This document shows positions 1 to 8,572 of a DNA stretch of 57,956 nt, piece by piece. Numbering within the stretch: the first letter of the stretch is position 1; each line of letters starts with the position of its first letter. The DNA is taken from the NCBI GenBank assembly GCA_025350145.1, contig JANXYH010000105.1, positions 1 to 57,956 on the forward strand, in the 5' to 3' direction. The notes under the pieces are model-generated. The model was not told the DNA's origin. It saw nothing but the letters and a program-made list of their open reading frames with translations, and made no database searches. This DNA comes from Burkholderiales bacterium. GTDB lineage: Bacteria; Pseudomonadota; Gammaproteobacteria; Burkholderiales; Burkholderiaceae_C. The position numbers and the translations under genes were made by a program.

Positions 1-660
1 GTAGGGGTCCTTGATGTTCTCCTGCATCAGCTTCCAGTTGCCCGGGATGCGCTGCCGGTTGTAGCCCAGCAGCGTCAGCTTGCGGCCGTTGAACAATCGG
101 TCGAAGTAGCCGGTGATGGCCGGCCCCATGAAGTCCTCGAGCGACTCGATGGCGTGGTCGAACGAGGCAAACACCACCCCGCCACGGCAGGCGACCTTGA
201 GCTTGTTCAGGCCGTGCTCGGCGGTCTGAAAGTCGGCCGGCATGCCGCCGTTGACCTTGCCGTCCTGTTTGACGCCACGGCGAAACGGCACGCCCTGCAG
301 GTCGCCGCTGAGGCTGTAGCTCCACTGGTGGTAGGGGCAGATGAAGTCCCGGCGGTTGCCGTGGCGCTCGCGGCAGAACGACATGCCGCGGTGGGCGCAG
401 ACGTTCTCGACCACGTGGATGCTGGCGTCGGTGTCGCGCACCATCACCACCGAGCGCTCGCCGACCACACTGCGCCTGAAATCGCCCGGATTGGGGATTT
501 CGGCCTCCAGGCCGACATAGCACCAGTGCCCGGCGTAGAAGAAGCGCTCCAGCTCCCTGCGGTACAGGCCGGGGTCGGTGTAGGCCATGAACGGGATCCG
601 GCTGCTGCCGGCGGACTCCCATTCGATCGCGGGCGGAAAAACCGGGCGGGTGTCGCTCAT
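1..660 (-). CDS. Rieske-type aromatic ring-hydroxylating oxygenase, large subunit (3' end outside window)
   Basis: Reading leftwards from an ATG at 660, the frame stays open for 220 codons to the window edge, so the C-terminal catalytic part is missing. The translation begins MSDTRPVFPP and has a Rieske [2Fe-2S] motif, CAHRGM, followed about 15 residues later by CPYHQW. These are the C-x-H and C-x2-H ligand pairs. Downstream GNWKLMQENIKDPY matches the start of the mononuclear-iron catalytic domain of ring-hydroxylating oxygenases of the anthranilate/salicylate/terephthalate type. The enzyme would hydroxylate an aromatic substrate using electrons from a reductase that is not in the window. It lies 44 bp downstream of the purine nucleoside phosphorylase gene on the same strand. 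The family is clear; the substrate cannot be told. Confidence 0.9.
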   Translation of the reverse strand, partial: MSDTRPVFPPAIEWESAGSSRIPFMAYTDPGLYRRELERFFYAGHWCYVGLEAEIPNPGDFRRSVVGERSVVMVRDTDASIHVVENVCAHRGMSFCRERHGNRRDFICPYHQWSYSLSGDLQGVPFRRGVKQDGKVNGGMPADFQTAEHGLNKLKVACRGGVVFASFDHAIESLEDFMGPAITGYFDRLFNGRKLTLLGYNRQRIPGNWKLMQENIKDPY

Positions 661-704
661 GGGCAAGGTGGCGGTTGGCGATCGGGGTCGGGCTGGACCG
701 GGGC

Positions 705-1556
705 TCAGGCCGGCGCGGCTGACGCCGGGGTCGGCGCGATTGCGGCCACGATGGCGGCCAGCGTCAGCGCCGCTGATTCTGCACTGGCCTGTGCCGTGGC
801 CAGGGTGTGGGCATGGCTCAGGCGCTCGCCCGACAGCCCGGCGGCCATGTTGGTCAGCAGCGCCAGGCCCAGCACCGGCAGCCCGGCGTGGCGCGCCAGG
901 ATGGTCTCGGGCACGGTGCTCATGCCCACCGCCTGGGCGCCCAGCAGCCCGAGCATGCGGATCTCGGCCGGGGTCTCGAACTGCGGCCCCAGCACCCAGG
1001 CGTAGACGCCTTCGTGCAGCCGCACGTCAACAGTCTTGGCGGCGGCATGGGCCTGGGCGCGCAGCGCCGGGCTGTAGGCGTCGACCATGTCAACAAAGCG
1101 GCCGTTGCCCGGCTCGTGGTGCAGCGGCGTGCGCTGGGCGATGTTGAGGTGGTCGCTGATCAGCATCAGCGTGCCCGGCGGCATCGCCGGGTCCAGGCTG
1201 CCGGCGGCATTGGTCAGCACCAGCGCCCGACAGCCCAGCTCGGCCAGGCAGCGGATCGCGCCCTTCATGGCGGCGGCGTCGCCACTTTCGTAGGCATGCT
1301 GGCGGCCACGCAACAGCGCCACCGGCCGACCGCCCAGGGTGCCCAGGCGCAGGCTGCCGGCGTGGCCGGCCACGCCCAGGCGCGGGAAGGCGGGCAGCTT
1401 GGCGTAGGCCAGGTCGACGGCCCCCGTGACCAGCCCGGCCACGCCGTCCCAGCCCGAGCCCAGGACGACGGCGATCTCGGGTGCGACGCCGCTGGCGCGG
1501 ATGCGGGCGACGCTGGCGGTGACGCTGGCAGTGAGGTTTTGGCTCAGACCGTTCAT
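705..1556 (-). CDS. Purine nucleoside phosphorylase (trimeric class I type)
   Basis: This 283-residue protein should cleave purine nucleosides with phosphate into base and pentose-1-phosphate in the cytoplasm. Visible family motifs are GSGW (33-36), RGRQH (83-87, phosphate/sugar binding), TNAAGS (115-120), GPQFETPAE (190-198, with the base-contacting Glu) and a Thr-Asn pair at 235-236. Length fits the 270-290 residue class I family. The reading frame is open further upstream, but ATG at 1556 overlaps the cdd stop by 4 nt (ATGA), which argues for translational coupling and fixes the start. It is the last salvage enzyme of the nucleoside operon. MTA phosphorylase is a related alternative, but the TN motif favours a purine nucleoside enzyme. 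Confidence 0.9.
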   Translation of the reverse strand: MNGLSQNLTASVTASVARIRASGVAPEIAVVLGSGWDGVAGLVTGAVDLAYAKLPAFPRLGVAGHAGSLRLGTLGGRPVALLRGRQHAYESGDAAAMKGAIRCLAELGCRALVLTNAAGSLDPAMPPGTLMLISDHLNIAQRTPLHHEPGNGRFVDMVDAYSPALRAQAHAAAKTVDVRLHEGVYAWVLGPQFETPAEIRMLGLLGAQAVGMSTVPETILARHAGLPVLGLALLTNMAAGLSGERLSHAHTLATAQASAESAALTLAAIVAAIAPTPASAAPA

Positions 1557-1963
1557 GGGCACAGGTGAGCGGGGCCGAAGCTGAAGGGCAGGAGCGCGCC
1601 CAAGCTGTGGCGGGCGCGCACGGCAGTCAGGTCGGCGACCCAGACCGGGCAGTCGTCGTCGGCAAATTCGCGCAGCCGCTGGCGGCAGCCGCCGCAGGGC
1701 GTGACCGGCTCGGCCGCCACCGCCACCACCACCGCCGCCAGGATGCGCCGGCCGCCGGCCAGCACCAGTTGGGCGATGGCCGAGGCCTCGGCACACTGGC
1801 CCTGCGGGTAGGCCGCGTTCTCGACATTGCAGCCGGCGTGGATGCGGCCCTGCTCATCCAGCAGCGCGGCACCGACCGCAAAGCTGGAGTACGGCGCATA
1901 GGCCCGCTCGCGGGCGGCGCGGGCGGCCGCCAGCAGGCGCTGCAGGGTCTCGTCGGCCAGCAT
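1553..1963 (-). CDS. cdd: Cytidine deaminase
   Basis: The 136-residue protein is a short homotetrameric-type cytidine deaminase that converts cytidine or deoxycytidine to uridine or deoxyuridine. The zinc site is visible as CAE at 57-59 (Cys ligand and catalytic Glu) and PCGGCRQ at 89-95 (two Cys ligands). NVENA at 46-50 is the usual ribose-binding stretch. The start at 1963 overlaps the stop of the upstream permease by one base (TGATG), and its stop overlaps the phosphorylase start. Together with the BMP-type ABC transporter this places it in an uptake-and-salvage operon. Confidence 0.95.
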   Translation of the reverse strand: MLADETLQRLLAAARAARERAYAPYSSFAVGAALLDEQGRIHAGCNVENAAYPQGQCAEASAIAQLVLAGGRRILAAVVVAVAAEPVTPCGGCRQRLREFADDDCPVWVADLTAVRARHSLGALLPFSFGPAHLCP

Positions 1964-2931
1964 CAACGCTCCTTCCGGTAGGGCATGCCCAGCGCCGCCG
2001 GGGCCCGCGAGCGGCCCATGAATCCGGCCAGCAGGACCACCGTCAGCAGGTACGGCAGGGCCTGGATTGCCTGCACCGGGACCGCACCAATGCCAGGAAC
2101 GACGACACCCTGCAGGCGGATCGCCGCCGCGTCTAGAAAGCCGAACAGCAGGCACGCCCAGAGCGCGCCGACCGGATGCCATTTGCCGAAGATCATCGCC
2201 GCCAGCGCCATGTAGCCGCGCCCGGCGGTCATGTGCGGGACGAAGCTGGGGTTCTGCGCCAGCACCAGGTAGGCGCCGGCCAGGCCGCTCAACAACCCGT
2301 TCAGTGCCAATGCGCTGTAGCGCAGGCCGGCCACCGACAGCCCGGCGGCGTCGACCATCGCCGGGTTTTCGCCGGCAGCACGCAGGCGCAGGCCGTAGCG
2401 GCTGCGGTAGAGCAGCCACCACAGCGCCGGCACCAGGGCCAGCGCCAGGTAGACGATGGGGTAATGGCCGAGCAGGCCCAGGCCCAGCACCGCGCCGACC
2501 CAGGGCAGCGCCTGCAGCGCCTGCCCGGCGTCGGCAAACCAGATCGACAGGCGCACCGTGTCGGGCAGGGGCGGGGTCTGGCCGCCGATCTTGAACCAGG
2601 CGATGCCCAGGACGATGCTCAGGCCGACGGCGGTCATGGTGATCGCCATGCCCAGCACCACCTGGTCGCCAGGGTGGCTGACGCAGGCATAACCGTGCAG
2701 CATCGACAAGGCCAGGCCGACCGCCAGCGCCGCCAGCAGCGCCAGCGGCAACGATGCGCTGACCGCACCGACGGCACCGGCGGCAAAGGCCGACAGCAGC
2801 ATCTTGCCCTCCAGGCCAAGGTCGATCACGCCGGCGCGCTCGCTCAGCGTGCCGGCCAGGGCGCACAGGATCAGCGGCGTCGAGACCCGCAGCGTCGACG
2901 CCAACAGCGTGCCGATCAGCACCTCATCCAT
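1963..2931 (-). CDS. Nucleoside ABC transporter permease, second subunit
   Basis: This 322-residue membrane protein has about eight hydrophobic segments and the family stretch LSERAGVIDLGLEGKM near residues 29-44. That stretch marks the BPD_transp_2 permeases paired with BMP-family binding proteins (the YufQ/NupQ type). It should form a heterodimeric channel with the product of the preceding gene in the inner membrane. The start overlaps the 3' end of the upstream permease by 8 nt, and its stop touches the cdd start. Substrate assignment to nucleosides rests on the salvage genes in the same operon. Confidence 0.9.
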   Translation of the reverse strand: MDEVLIGTLLASTLRVSTPLILCALAGTLSERAGVIDLGLEGKMLLSAFAAGAVGAVSASLPLALLAALAVGLALSMLHGYACVSHPGDQVVLGMAITMTAVGLSIVLGIAWFKIGGQTPPLPDTVRLSIWFADAGQALQALPWVGAVLGLGLLGHYPIVYLALALVPALWWLLYRSRYGLRLRAAGENPAMVDAAGLSVAGLRYSALALNGLLSGLAGAYLVLAQNPSFVPHMTAGRGYMALAAMIFGKWHPVGALWACLLFGFLDAAAIRLQGVVVPGIGAVPVQAIQALPYLLTVVLLAGFMGRSRAPAALGMPYRKER

Positions 2932-4048
2932 GCGCCAGCGCCTCGCGCTTGGGCCGCCGCAGCGCCGCGTACAGCCGCGCCAGCGTGGGCGCCGCGACCT
3001 GCGCCATCGCGCCGGAGAACAGCACGATCAGGCCCTGCAGGGTCGTGACCATGTCGCGGCTGAAGCCCGGGATCTCGAACGCCAGCTCGGCCCCGCCCTG
3101 GTACAGCGCGCCGAACAGCAGCGCCGCAGCCGCGATCCCGGCCGGGTGGTTGCGCCCGATCAGCGACACCGCGATGCCGGTGAAGCCGGCGCCGACCACG
3201 TAGTCCAGCAGCAGCCGGTGCTGGACCCCGGCCAACTCGTTGATGCCGACCTGGCCGGCCAACGCGCCCGAGACCATCATCGCCAGCATCACCTGGCGGC
3301 GCGGCCCGATGCCAGCGTAGTGCGCCGCCGCCGTGGCATGGCCGACCGCACGCAACTCGTAGCCGATGCGGCTGCGCCAGAGCAGCAGGTAGACCGCCAG
3401 CGCGCTGGCCATGGCCAGCAGCAGGCTCAGGTTCAGCGGCGTGCGCGGCCACTCCAGCCCCAGCCAGGCCAGCGCCTGGTGCATGCCGGGCATGGCCGCC
3501 GACGCGGCGAAGGCGCGGGTCTCGATGGCCATGTTGCCTGGCTCCTTGAGCACATTGACCAGCAGCCAGGCCAGCAGCGCCGAGGCCATGAAATTGAACA
3601 TGATGGTGGTGATCACGATGTGGCTGCCGCGCCAGGCCTGCAGGGCGCCCGGCACCGCTGCCCAGAGCAGGCCGGCCAGCGCCGCAGCGGCGACCATCAG
3701 CGGCAGCATCACCCAGGCTGGCAGGTGCTCGGCCCAGGCCAGCGCTGCCAGCGCCGCGCCCAGGCCGCCGAGCATGGCCTGGCCCTCGCCGCCGATGTTG
3801 AACAGCCCGGCATGGAAGGCCACCGCCACCGCCAGCCCGGTGAAGACAAAGGTGGTGGCGTAGTACAGGGTGTAGCTGATCCCGGCGCGGCTGCCGAACG
3901 CGCCCTTGGCCAGCAGCACCATCACCTGCAGCGGCTGCTGGCCGACCGCCAGCAGCACCAGGCAGCTCACCGCCAGCGCCAGGCCGAGGTTGACCAGCGG
4001 CAGCACGCCAATGTCGAGCCAGCGCGGCAGCTCGGTGGGCGGGCTCAT
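2924..4048 (-). CDS. Nucleoside ABC transporter permease, first subunit
   Basis: A 374-residue BPD_transp_2-type permease with repeated hydrophobic segments and the family signature HAGLFNIGGEGQ in the N-terminal third, typical of the YufP/NupP partner. ATG at 4048 (MSPPTELPRW) is chosen because it begins 7 nt after the ATPase stop. An in-frame start at 4084 would overlap the ATPase by 29 nt and adds a proline-rich tail unlike the family. It works with the next permease and the double ATPase to import substrate delivered by the BMP protein. Confidence 0.9.
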   Translation of the reverse strand: MSPPTELPRWLDIGVLPLVNLGLALAVSCLVLLAVGQQPLQVMVLLAKGAFGSRAGISYTLYYATTFVFTGLAVAVAFHAGLFNIGGEGQAMLGGLGAALAALAWAEHLPAWVMLPLMVAAAALAGLLWAAVPGALQAWRGSHIVITTIMFNFMASALLAWLLVNVLKEPGNMAIETRAFAASAAMPGMHQALAWLGLEWPRTPLNLSLLLAMASALAVYLLLWRSRIGYELRAVGHATAAAHYAGIGPRRQVMLAMMVSGALAGQVGINELAGVQHRLLLDYVVGAGFTGIAVSLIGRNHPAGIAAAALLFGALYQGGAELAFEIPGFSRDMVTTLQGLIVLFSGAMAQVAAPTLARLYAALRRPKREALAHG

Positions 4049-4055
4049 GGCGAAT

Positions 4056-5609
4056 TCAGCCGGCCAGGGCGGATGCCGCCGCACCGGCCATCAAGCGCCC
4101 CAGCGCCGCTTCTGAGGCTTGGGCAATCGGCAGCTCGCCGGCAATCCGGCCACTGTCCATCACCAGCACGCGGTCGGACAGGGCCAGGATTTCGTCGAGT
4201 TCGGACGACACCAGCAGCACCGCGCCGCCGGCCGCGCGCATAGCGCGGATGCGGCCGTGGATGAACTCGATCGCGCCGATATCGACGCCGCGGGTGGGTT
4301 GGCCGACCAGCAGCACGCTCGGGCCGGTCAGGGCCTCGCGCGCCAGCACCAGCTTCTGCTGGTTGCCTCCGGAGAACTTGGACGAGCGCAGCGCCGGATG
4401 GCGTGGGCGCACGTCGTAGTCGGCCATCATCGCGGCGGTGTCGGCGCGCATCGCCTGCGGCTTCATCCAGCCGGCGGCGCTGCAAAAGCGCGCCAGCCGG
4501 TGCTGGCCCAGGGTCGCCGACTCCCAGGCCGCGAAGGGCAGGACCAGGCCATGCAGGTGGCGGTCCTCGGGCACGTGGGCGATGCCGAGTTGGCGGGCCC
4601 TGGCCGGGTCCAGCCAGCGCCTGGCCGTGAACGCGCTGGCGCCCACAGTGAGCCGGCCGGCTTGCGGCGCCAGCATGCCGGCCAATACCTGCAGCAACTC
4701 GCTCTGGCCATTGCCCGAGACCCCGGCGATGCCGACGATCTCGCCCGCGCGCAGCGCCAACGACACCTCGCGCAGGCGCGGCACGCCCAGGGGGTCGGCC
4801 CAGCCGAGTTGCTCGGCCGCCAGCAGCACCGCGCCGGGTGCGGCCTCGACCTGCTCCGCATGCCGTCCGAGTTGCACCCGGCGCCCGACCATGGCCAGCG
4901 CCAGCGCGTCCAGGCTGGTGTCGGCAACCGCGCAATCCAGCACCACCGCGCCCGCGCGCATCACCGTGACCTGATCGCACAGGGCCATGATTTCCTTGAG
5001 CTTGTGGCTGATCAGCAGCACTGTCGTGCCCCGCTCGCGCAGGCGGCGCAAGGTGGCAAAGAGCTGCCCGGTCTCGTGCGGGGTGAGGACGGCGGTGGGC
5101 TCGTCCAGGATCAGGATGCGTGCGCCGCGGTACAGCGCCTTGAGGATCTCCAGCCGCTGGCGCTCGCCCACCGGCAGCGCCTCTACGCTCAAGTCCAGCC
5201 GCACCGTCAGGCCGGTGTCGGCCATCAGCCGCTGCAGTTCGACCCGGACCCGGGCACGGGCGCGGCTCAGGCGCCAGTCGGGCTCGGCGCCGAGCATCAC
5301 GTTGTCCAGCGCCGACAGCGGATCGACCAGCATGAAGTGCTGGTGCACCATGCCTATGCCCAGGGCGATTGCCTCGGCCGAGCCGGCGATGCGGGCCGGC
5401 GCGCCGTGGATCCAGATCTGGCCCGCATCGGCCTGGTAGAGGCCGTACAGGATCGACATCAGGGTGCTCTTGCCGGCGCCGTTCTCGCCGACGATGCCGT
5501 GCACCGTGCCGGCGCGCACCGTCAGGTCAACCGCGCGGTTGGCCTGGACCGCGCCGAAGCGCTTGGCGATGCCGCGCATCTGCACCGCCGCGGGCGTGGA
5601 CTCGGCCAT
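4056..5609 (-). CDS. Nucleoside ABC transporter ATP-binding protein (two fused nucleotide-binding domains)
   Basis: The 517-residue protein has two ABC modules, as usual for the sugar/nucleoside importer class. The first has Walker A GENGAGKST (41-49), the QHF loop after GIGMVH, and the signature-like PVGERQRLEI. The second has a degenerate P-loop GVSGNGQSE and a good signature FSGGNQQKLVLAR. Asymmetry with one degenerate site is normal for this class. It energises the two permeases encoded immediately downstream, and its start lies 37 nt after the BMP-family gene stop. A single-substrate sugar importer is the main alternative; the BMP-type binding protein makes nucleosides more likely. Confidence 0.93.
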   Translation of the reverse strand: MAESTPAAVQMRGIAKRFGAVQANRAVDLTVRAGTVHGIVGENGAGKSTLMSILYGLYQADAGQIWIHGAPARIAGSAEAIALGIGMVHQHFMLVDPLSALDNVMLGAEPDWRLSRARARVRVELQRLMADTGLTVRLDLSVEALPVGERQRLEILKALYRGARILILDEPTAVLTPHETGQLFATLRRLRERGTTVLLISHKLKEIMALCDQVTVMRAGAVVLDCAVADTSLDALALAMVGRRVQLGRHAEQVEAAPGAVLLAAEQLGWADPLGVPRLREVSLALRAGEIVGIAGVSGNGQSELLQVLAGMLAPQAGRLTVGASAFTARRWLDPARARQLGIAHVPEDRHLHGLVLPFAAWESATLGQHRLARFCSAAGWMKPQAMRADTAAMMADYDVRPRHPALRSSKFSGGNQQKLVLAREALTGPSVLLVGQPTRGVDIGAIEFIHGRIRAMRAAGGAVLLVSSELDEILALSDRVLVMDSGRIAGELPIAQASEAALGRLMAGAAASALAG

Positions 5610-5646
5610 TCAAGCCCGGCGCTGCTCGAGCGGGCGTGCCGGCAAC

Positions 5647-6615
5647 TCAGTATTTGCAGGCGTTGTCGGCCATGTAGTCGGCGACCTTGATCTTGCCGGC
5701 AATGATGTCGGCCTTGGCGGCATCGACCTTGGCCTTGAGCGCGCCGCTGACCAGCTTGTCGTTGTGCTTGTCGAGCGCGTAGTCGACCCCGCCCTCCTTC
5801 AGGCCCAGCACCGTGATCGCCCCCGGGTTGACCTTGTTGCTGAGGTTGTAGACGGCGGTGTCGACCCGCTTGACCATCGAGGTCAGCATCGTGCCGGGGT
5901 GCAGGTGGTTCTGGTTGCTGTCGACGCCGATGGCCAGCTTGCCGCCGTCCTTGGCCGCTTGATAAACGCCCACGCCCGTGCCACCGGCCGCGGCGAAAAC
6001 AACATCGACGCCCTTGGCAAACTGGGCCTTGGCCAGCTCACCGCCGCGCGCCGGGTCGTTCCAGGCCGATGGCGTGGTGCCGGTCATGTTGGTCGTGATC
6101 TCGGCCTTGGGGTTGGCGTACTTGGCGCCCTGCTCGTAGCCGCAGGCGAACTTGCGGATCAGCGGGATGTCCATGCCGCCGACAAAGCCGACCTTGCCGG
6201 TCTTGCTCGACAGCGCGGCGATCATGCCGACCAGGAAGCTGCCCTCCTGCTCCTTGAACACCACCGACTCGACGTTGGGCGCCTTGACGACCATGTCGAT
6301 GATCGCGAATTGCAGTTTGGGGAAAGCCTTGGCCGCCTTCTCGATCGAGCTGGCCTGGCTGAAGCCGACGCCGATGATCGGGCTGGCGTTCTTCTCGGCC
6401 ATGCGTTGCATCGCCTGGTCGCGCTGCGCCTCGTTGGCAATCTCGAAATCCAGGTACGGCTTGCCGGTGTCCTTCTTCCAGCGCTCGGCGCCGTTGTAGG
6501 CGGCCTCGTTGAACGACTTGTCGAACTTGCCGCCCATGTCGTAGATGACGGCGGGCTCGGCGTGGGCCAGGCTGGCAGCGGCGGCCAGTGCGATCAGGCT
6601 CAGGGCGGTCTTCAT
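5647..6615 (-). CDS. BMP-family nucleoside-binding lipoprotein/periplasmic protein
   Basis: This 322-residue protein starts with a signal peptide (MKTALSLIALAAAASLAHA, cleavage expected near residue 19) and continues with the BMP/Med domain: IYDMGGKFDKSFNEAA near the N-terminus, GFVGGMDIPLIRKF in the middle and GVDSNQNHL in the second lobe. These segments form the purine nucleoside pocket in family members. No lipobox cysteine is obvious, so it is probably a soluble periplasmic protein. It is the first gene of the nucleoside import operon and faces the divergent adenosine deaminase gene across 132 bp that must hold both promoters. Confidence 0.93.
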   Translation of the reverse strand: MKTALSLIALAAAASLAHAEPAVIYDMGGKFDKSFNEAAYNGAERWKKDTGKPYLDFEIANEAQRDQAMQRMAEKNASPIIGVGFSQASSIEKAAKAFPKLQFAIIDMVVKAPNVESVVFKEQEGSFLVGMIAALSSKTGKVGFVGGMDIPLIRKFACGYEQGAKYANPKAEITTNMTGTTPSAWNDPARGGELAKAQFAKGVDVVFAAAGGTGVGVYQAAKDGGKLAIGVDSNQNHLHPGTMLTSMVKRVDTAVYNLSNKVNPGAITVLGLKEGGVDYALDKHNDKLVSGALKAKVDAAKADIIAGKIKVADYMADNACKY

Positions 6616-6735
6616 GGGGTGCGTCCGATGCTGGGTGTTGGGGAAGGGTCAATCTGCCGGATCAGGATAGCAAGACTTGCCGCCCCGGCCCAGTCGGGAA
6701 AGGCCTGCCCTGGGTGCCGACCGGCGGGCCGCCGC

Positions 6736-6750
6736 TAGGATAGTGCGATG
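6736..6750 (+). promoter_or_regulatory. Candidate -10 element for add, with leaderless start
   Basis: TAGGAT at 6736-6741 is followed by only six bases before the ATG at 6748. That places a transcription start on or next to the start codon. No purine-rich ribosome binding site lies upstream. A convincing -35 was not found. The signal is suggestive only. Confidence 0.35.
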
Positions 6751-7812
6751 CCCGAAATCCCCAGCCAGCCCTGGGCCGAATCCGCCCGCAGTCTGCCCAA
6801 GGTGCTGCTGCACGAGCACCTGGACGGTGGCCTGCGCTTGGCGACGCTGCTGGACCTGCTGCACCAACGCGGCCTGGCCGCGCCGGCTGGCGATGTCGCC
6901 GCGCTGGGCGCCTGGTTCCGCGCCCGCGCCAATGCCGGCAGCCTGGTCGAATACCTGCGCGGCTTCGGCCTGACGGTGGCGGCCATGGCCAGCCCAGAGG
7001 CCATGCGCCGGGTGGCGTTTGAGGCGGCCGAGGACGCGCGCCTGGACGGCTGCGTGCTGGCCGAGTTCCGCATCGCGCCGCTGCTGTTCGAGCCCATGGG
7101 CATCCGCGGCGAGGTCGCGGTGCAGGCGCTGCTCGACGGCCTGGCGCGCTCCAGCCTGGCCAGCGGCCTGATCGTCTGCGCGATGCGCCACGAGCCCGAT
7201 GCGCAGATTGCCAGGGCAGCGGCACTGGCGATGCAGTTTGGCGGCCATGGCGTGGTCGGCTTCGACCTGGCCGGGCCCGAGGCCGGCTGGCCAGCCACCC
7301 GCCATGCCGCCCTGCTGGCGCGGGTGCGGGCCAGCGGCCTGGGGCTGACCCTGCATGCCGGCGAGGCCGACAGCGGACTGCGGGTGCTGGAGGCGGCCGA
7401 GCTCGGCGCCCAGCGCATCGGCCACGGCGTGCGCCTGGCCGATCTGCTCAGCACGGCCCAGCACCGGGCGCAGACCGAGCGCCTGCGCCAGCGCGGTGTG
7501 CACCTCGAGGTCTGCCCGACCAGCAATGTCCACACCGGCGCGGTGGCGAGCCTGGCCGGGCACCCGATCCGGGCGCTGTGGGAGGCCGGCCTGGCGCTGT
7601 CGTTCCACACCGACAACCGGTTGATCAGCGCGGTCAGCATGTCGGACGAAGCCGCCAATCTGGTCGGTCAACTGGGTTTTGCCTGGCCCGATCTGGTGCA
7701 GATGGCGCACCAGGCGGCGGCCGCATCGTTCCTGCCCGAGGCCGCGCGGGCCCAGGCGCAGCAGGCGATCCACGACCGCGCTAGGGCCGCGCCGGCGCAT
7801 TCCACTGGATGA
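6748..7812 (+). CDS. add: Adenosine deaminase
   Basis: The 354-residue protein belongs to the metal-dependent adenosine/AMP deaminases and should convert adenosine to inosine, which the phosphorylase encoded nearby can then cleave. Metal ligands and catalytic residues are visible: HEHLDGG (His 22 and 24), LTLHAGEAD (third His), the GHG of RIGHGVRL and the HTDN segment near residue 290. The NTDN/HTDN form rather than STDDP is seen in many bacterial adenosine deaminases. It is divergent from the nucleoside transporter operon, and its 3' end overlaps the convergent nitroreductase gene by 32 bp. Adenine deaminase of the same fold is the alternative. Confidence 0.92.
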   Translation: MPEIPSQPWAESARSLPKVLLHEHLDGGLRLATLLDLLHQRGLAAPAGDVAALGAWFRARANAGSLVEYLRGFGLTVAAMASPEAMRRVAFEAAEDARLDGCVLAEFRIAPLLFEPMGIRGEVAVQALLDGLARSSLASGLIVCAMRHEPDAQIARAAALAMQFGGHGVVGFDLAGPEAGWPATRHAALLARVRASGLGLTLHAGEADSGLRVLEAAELGAQRIGHGVRLADLLSTAQHRAQTERLRQRGVHLEVCPTSNVHTGAVASLAGHPIRALWEAGLALSFHTDNRLISAVSMSDEAANLVGQLGFAWPDLVQMAHQAAAASFLPEAARAQAQQAIHDRARAAPAHSTG

Positions 7813-8503
7813 AGGCCTGGGCCGGCAGCCGCGCCAGATTGGGCACCCGGGCGTCGGCGGCGGGATAGCCCACCGGCATCAGCAGCACCGCCCTTTCGTT
7901 GCTGCCCCGGCCCAGCAGGTCGCGCAGGAAGGCCATCGGGTTGGGCGTGTGGGTCAGCGTCACCAGGCCCATCGTCTGGATCGCGGCGATGAACAGGCCG
8001 GCGGCGATGTTGACGCTCTCGTCGACGTAGTAGTTCTTGCGCTGCGAGCCGTCGGCGTTGAGGCCGTACTTCTCGGCGAACAGCACCACCACCCAGGGCG
8101 CATCGGTCATGTGCGCCTTGACATGGTCGGTGCCCAGCGGGTGCAGCGCGGCGCGCCATTCCTCGGGCATGCGGCCGCTGTAGGTCTTCTGCTCCTCGGC
8201 TTCGGCGGCGGCCCGCAACTGGGCCTTCAGGCCGGCGTCGTCGATGGCGACAAAGCGCCAGGGCTGGCGGTGTGCGCCCGACGGCGCGGTGCCGGCGGTG
8301 AGCATGGCCAACTCGATCAGCCGCCGCGCCACCGGCTGGCGCGAGAAGTGCCGGGTGCTGCGGCGCCGGTTCATCTCGGCGTAGAAGGCTTCGGCCCGGG
8401 CCAGCATCTCGGGCTCGCTGTGGCGTTGGTAGCCGGGCAGCGGCACGAACACCGGCTCGGGCAGATGGGCGGTGAGTTGCTTGTAGTCGATCGGGGCCGT
8501 CAT
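7781..8503 (-). CDS. Nitroreductase-family flavoprotein, iodotyrosine deiodinase-like
   Basis: A 240-residue FMN-dependent oxidoreductase of the nitroreductase fold. NRRRSTRHFS near residue 45 and GTAPSGAHRQPWRFV near residue 75 are the usual phosphate- and flavin-binding segments. The latter, together with the long insert after KYGLNADGS, resembles the iodotyrosine deiodinase-like branch. The ATG at 8503 is preferred over an upstream in-frame start at 8629 because the family alignment begins near there and the extra 42 residues look non-coding. The substrate is unknown. It converges on add with a 32 bp overlap. Confidence 0.85.
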   Translation of the reverse strand: MTAPIDYKQLTAHLPEPVFVPLPGYQRHSEPEMLARAEAFYAEMNRRRSTRHFSRQPVARRLIELAMLTAGTAPSGAHRQPWRFVAIDDAGLKAQLRAAAEAEEQKTYSGRMPEEWRAALHPLGTDHVKAHMTDAPWVVVLFAEKYGLNADGSQRKNYYVDESVNIAAGLFIAAIQTMGLVTLTHTPNPMAFLRDLLGRGSNERAVLLMPVGYPAADARVPNLARLPAQAFIQWNAPARP

Positions 8504-8572
8504 GCCGCGCTCCAGGGTTGGCAGAAATGGGTCGGATCGGGGCGCAGCGTAACTGCCAGCGGGCCAATGCCA

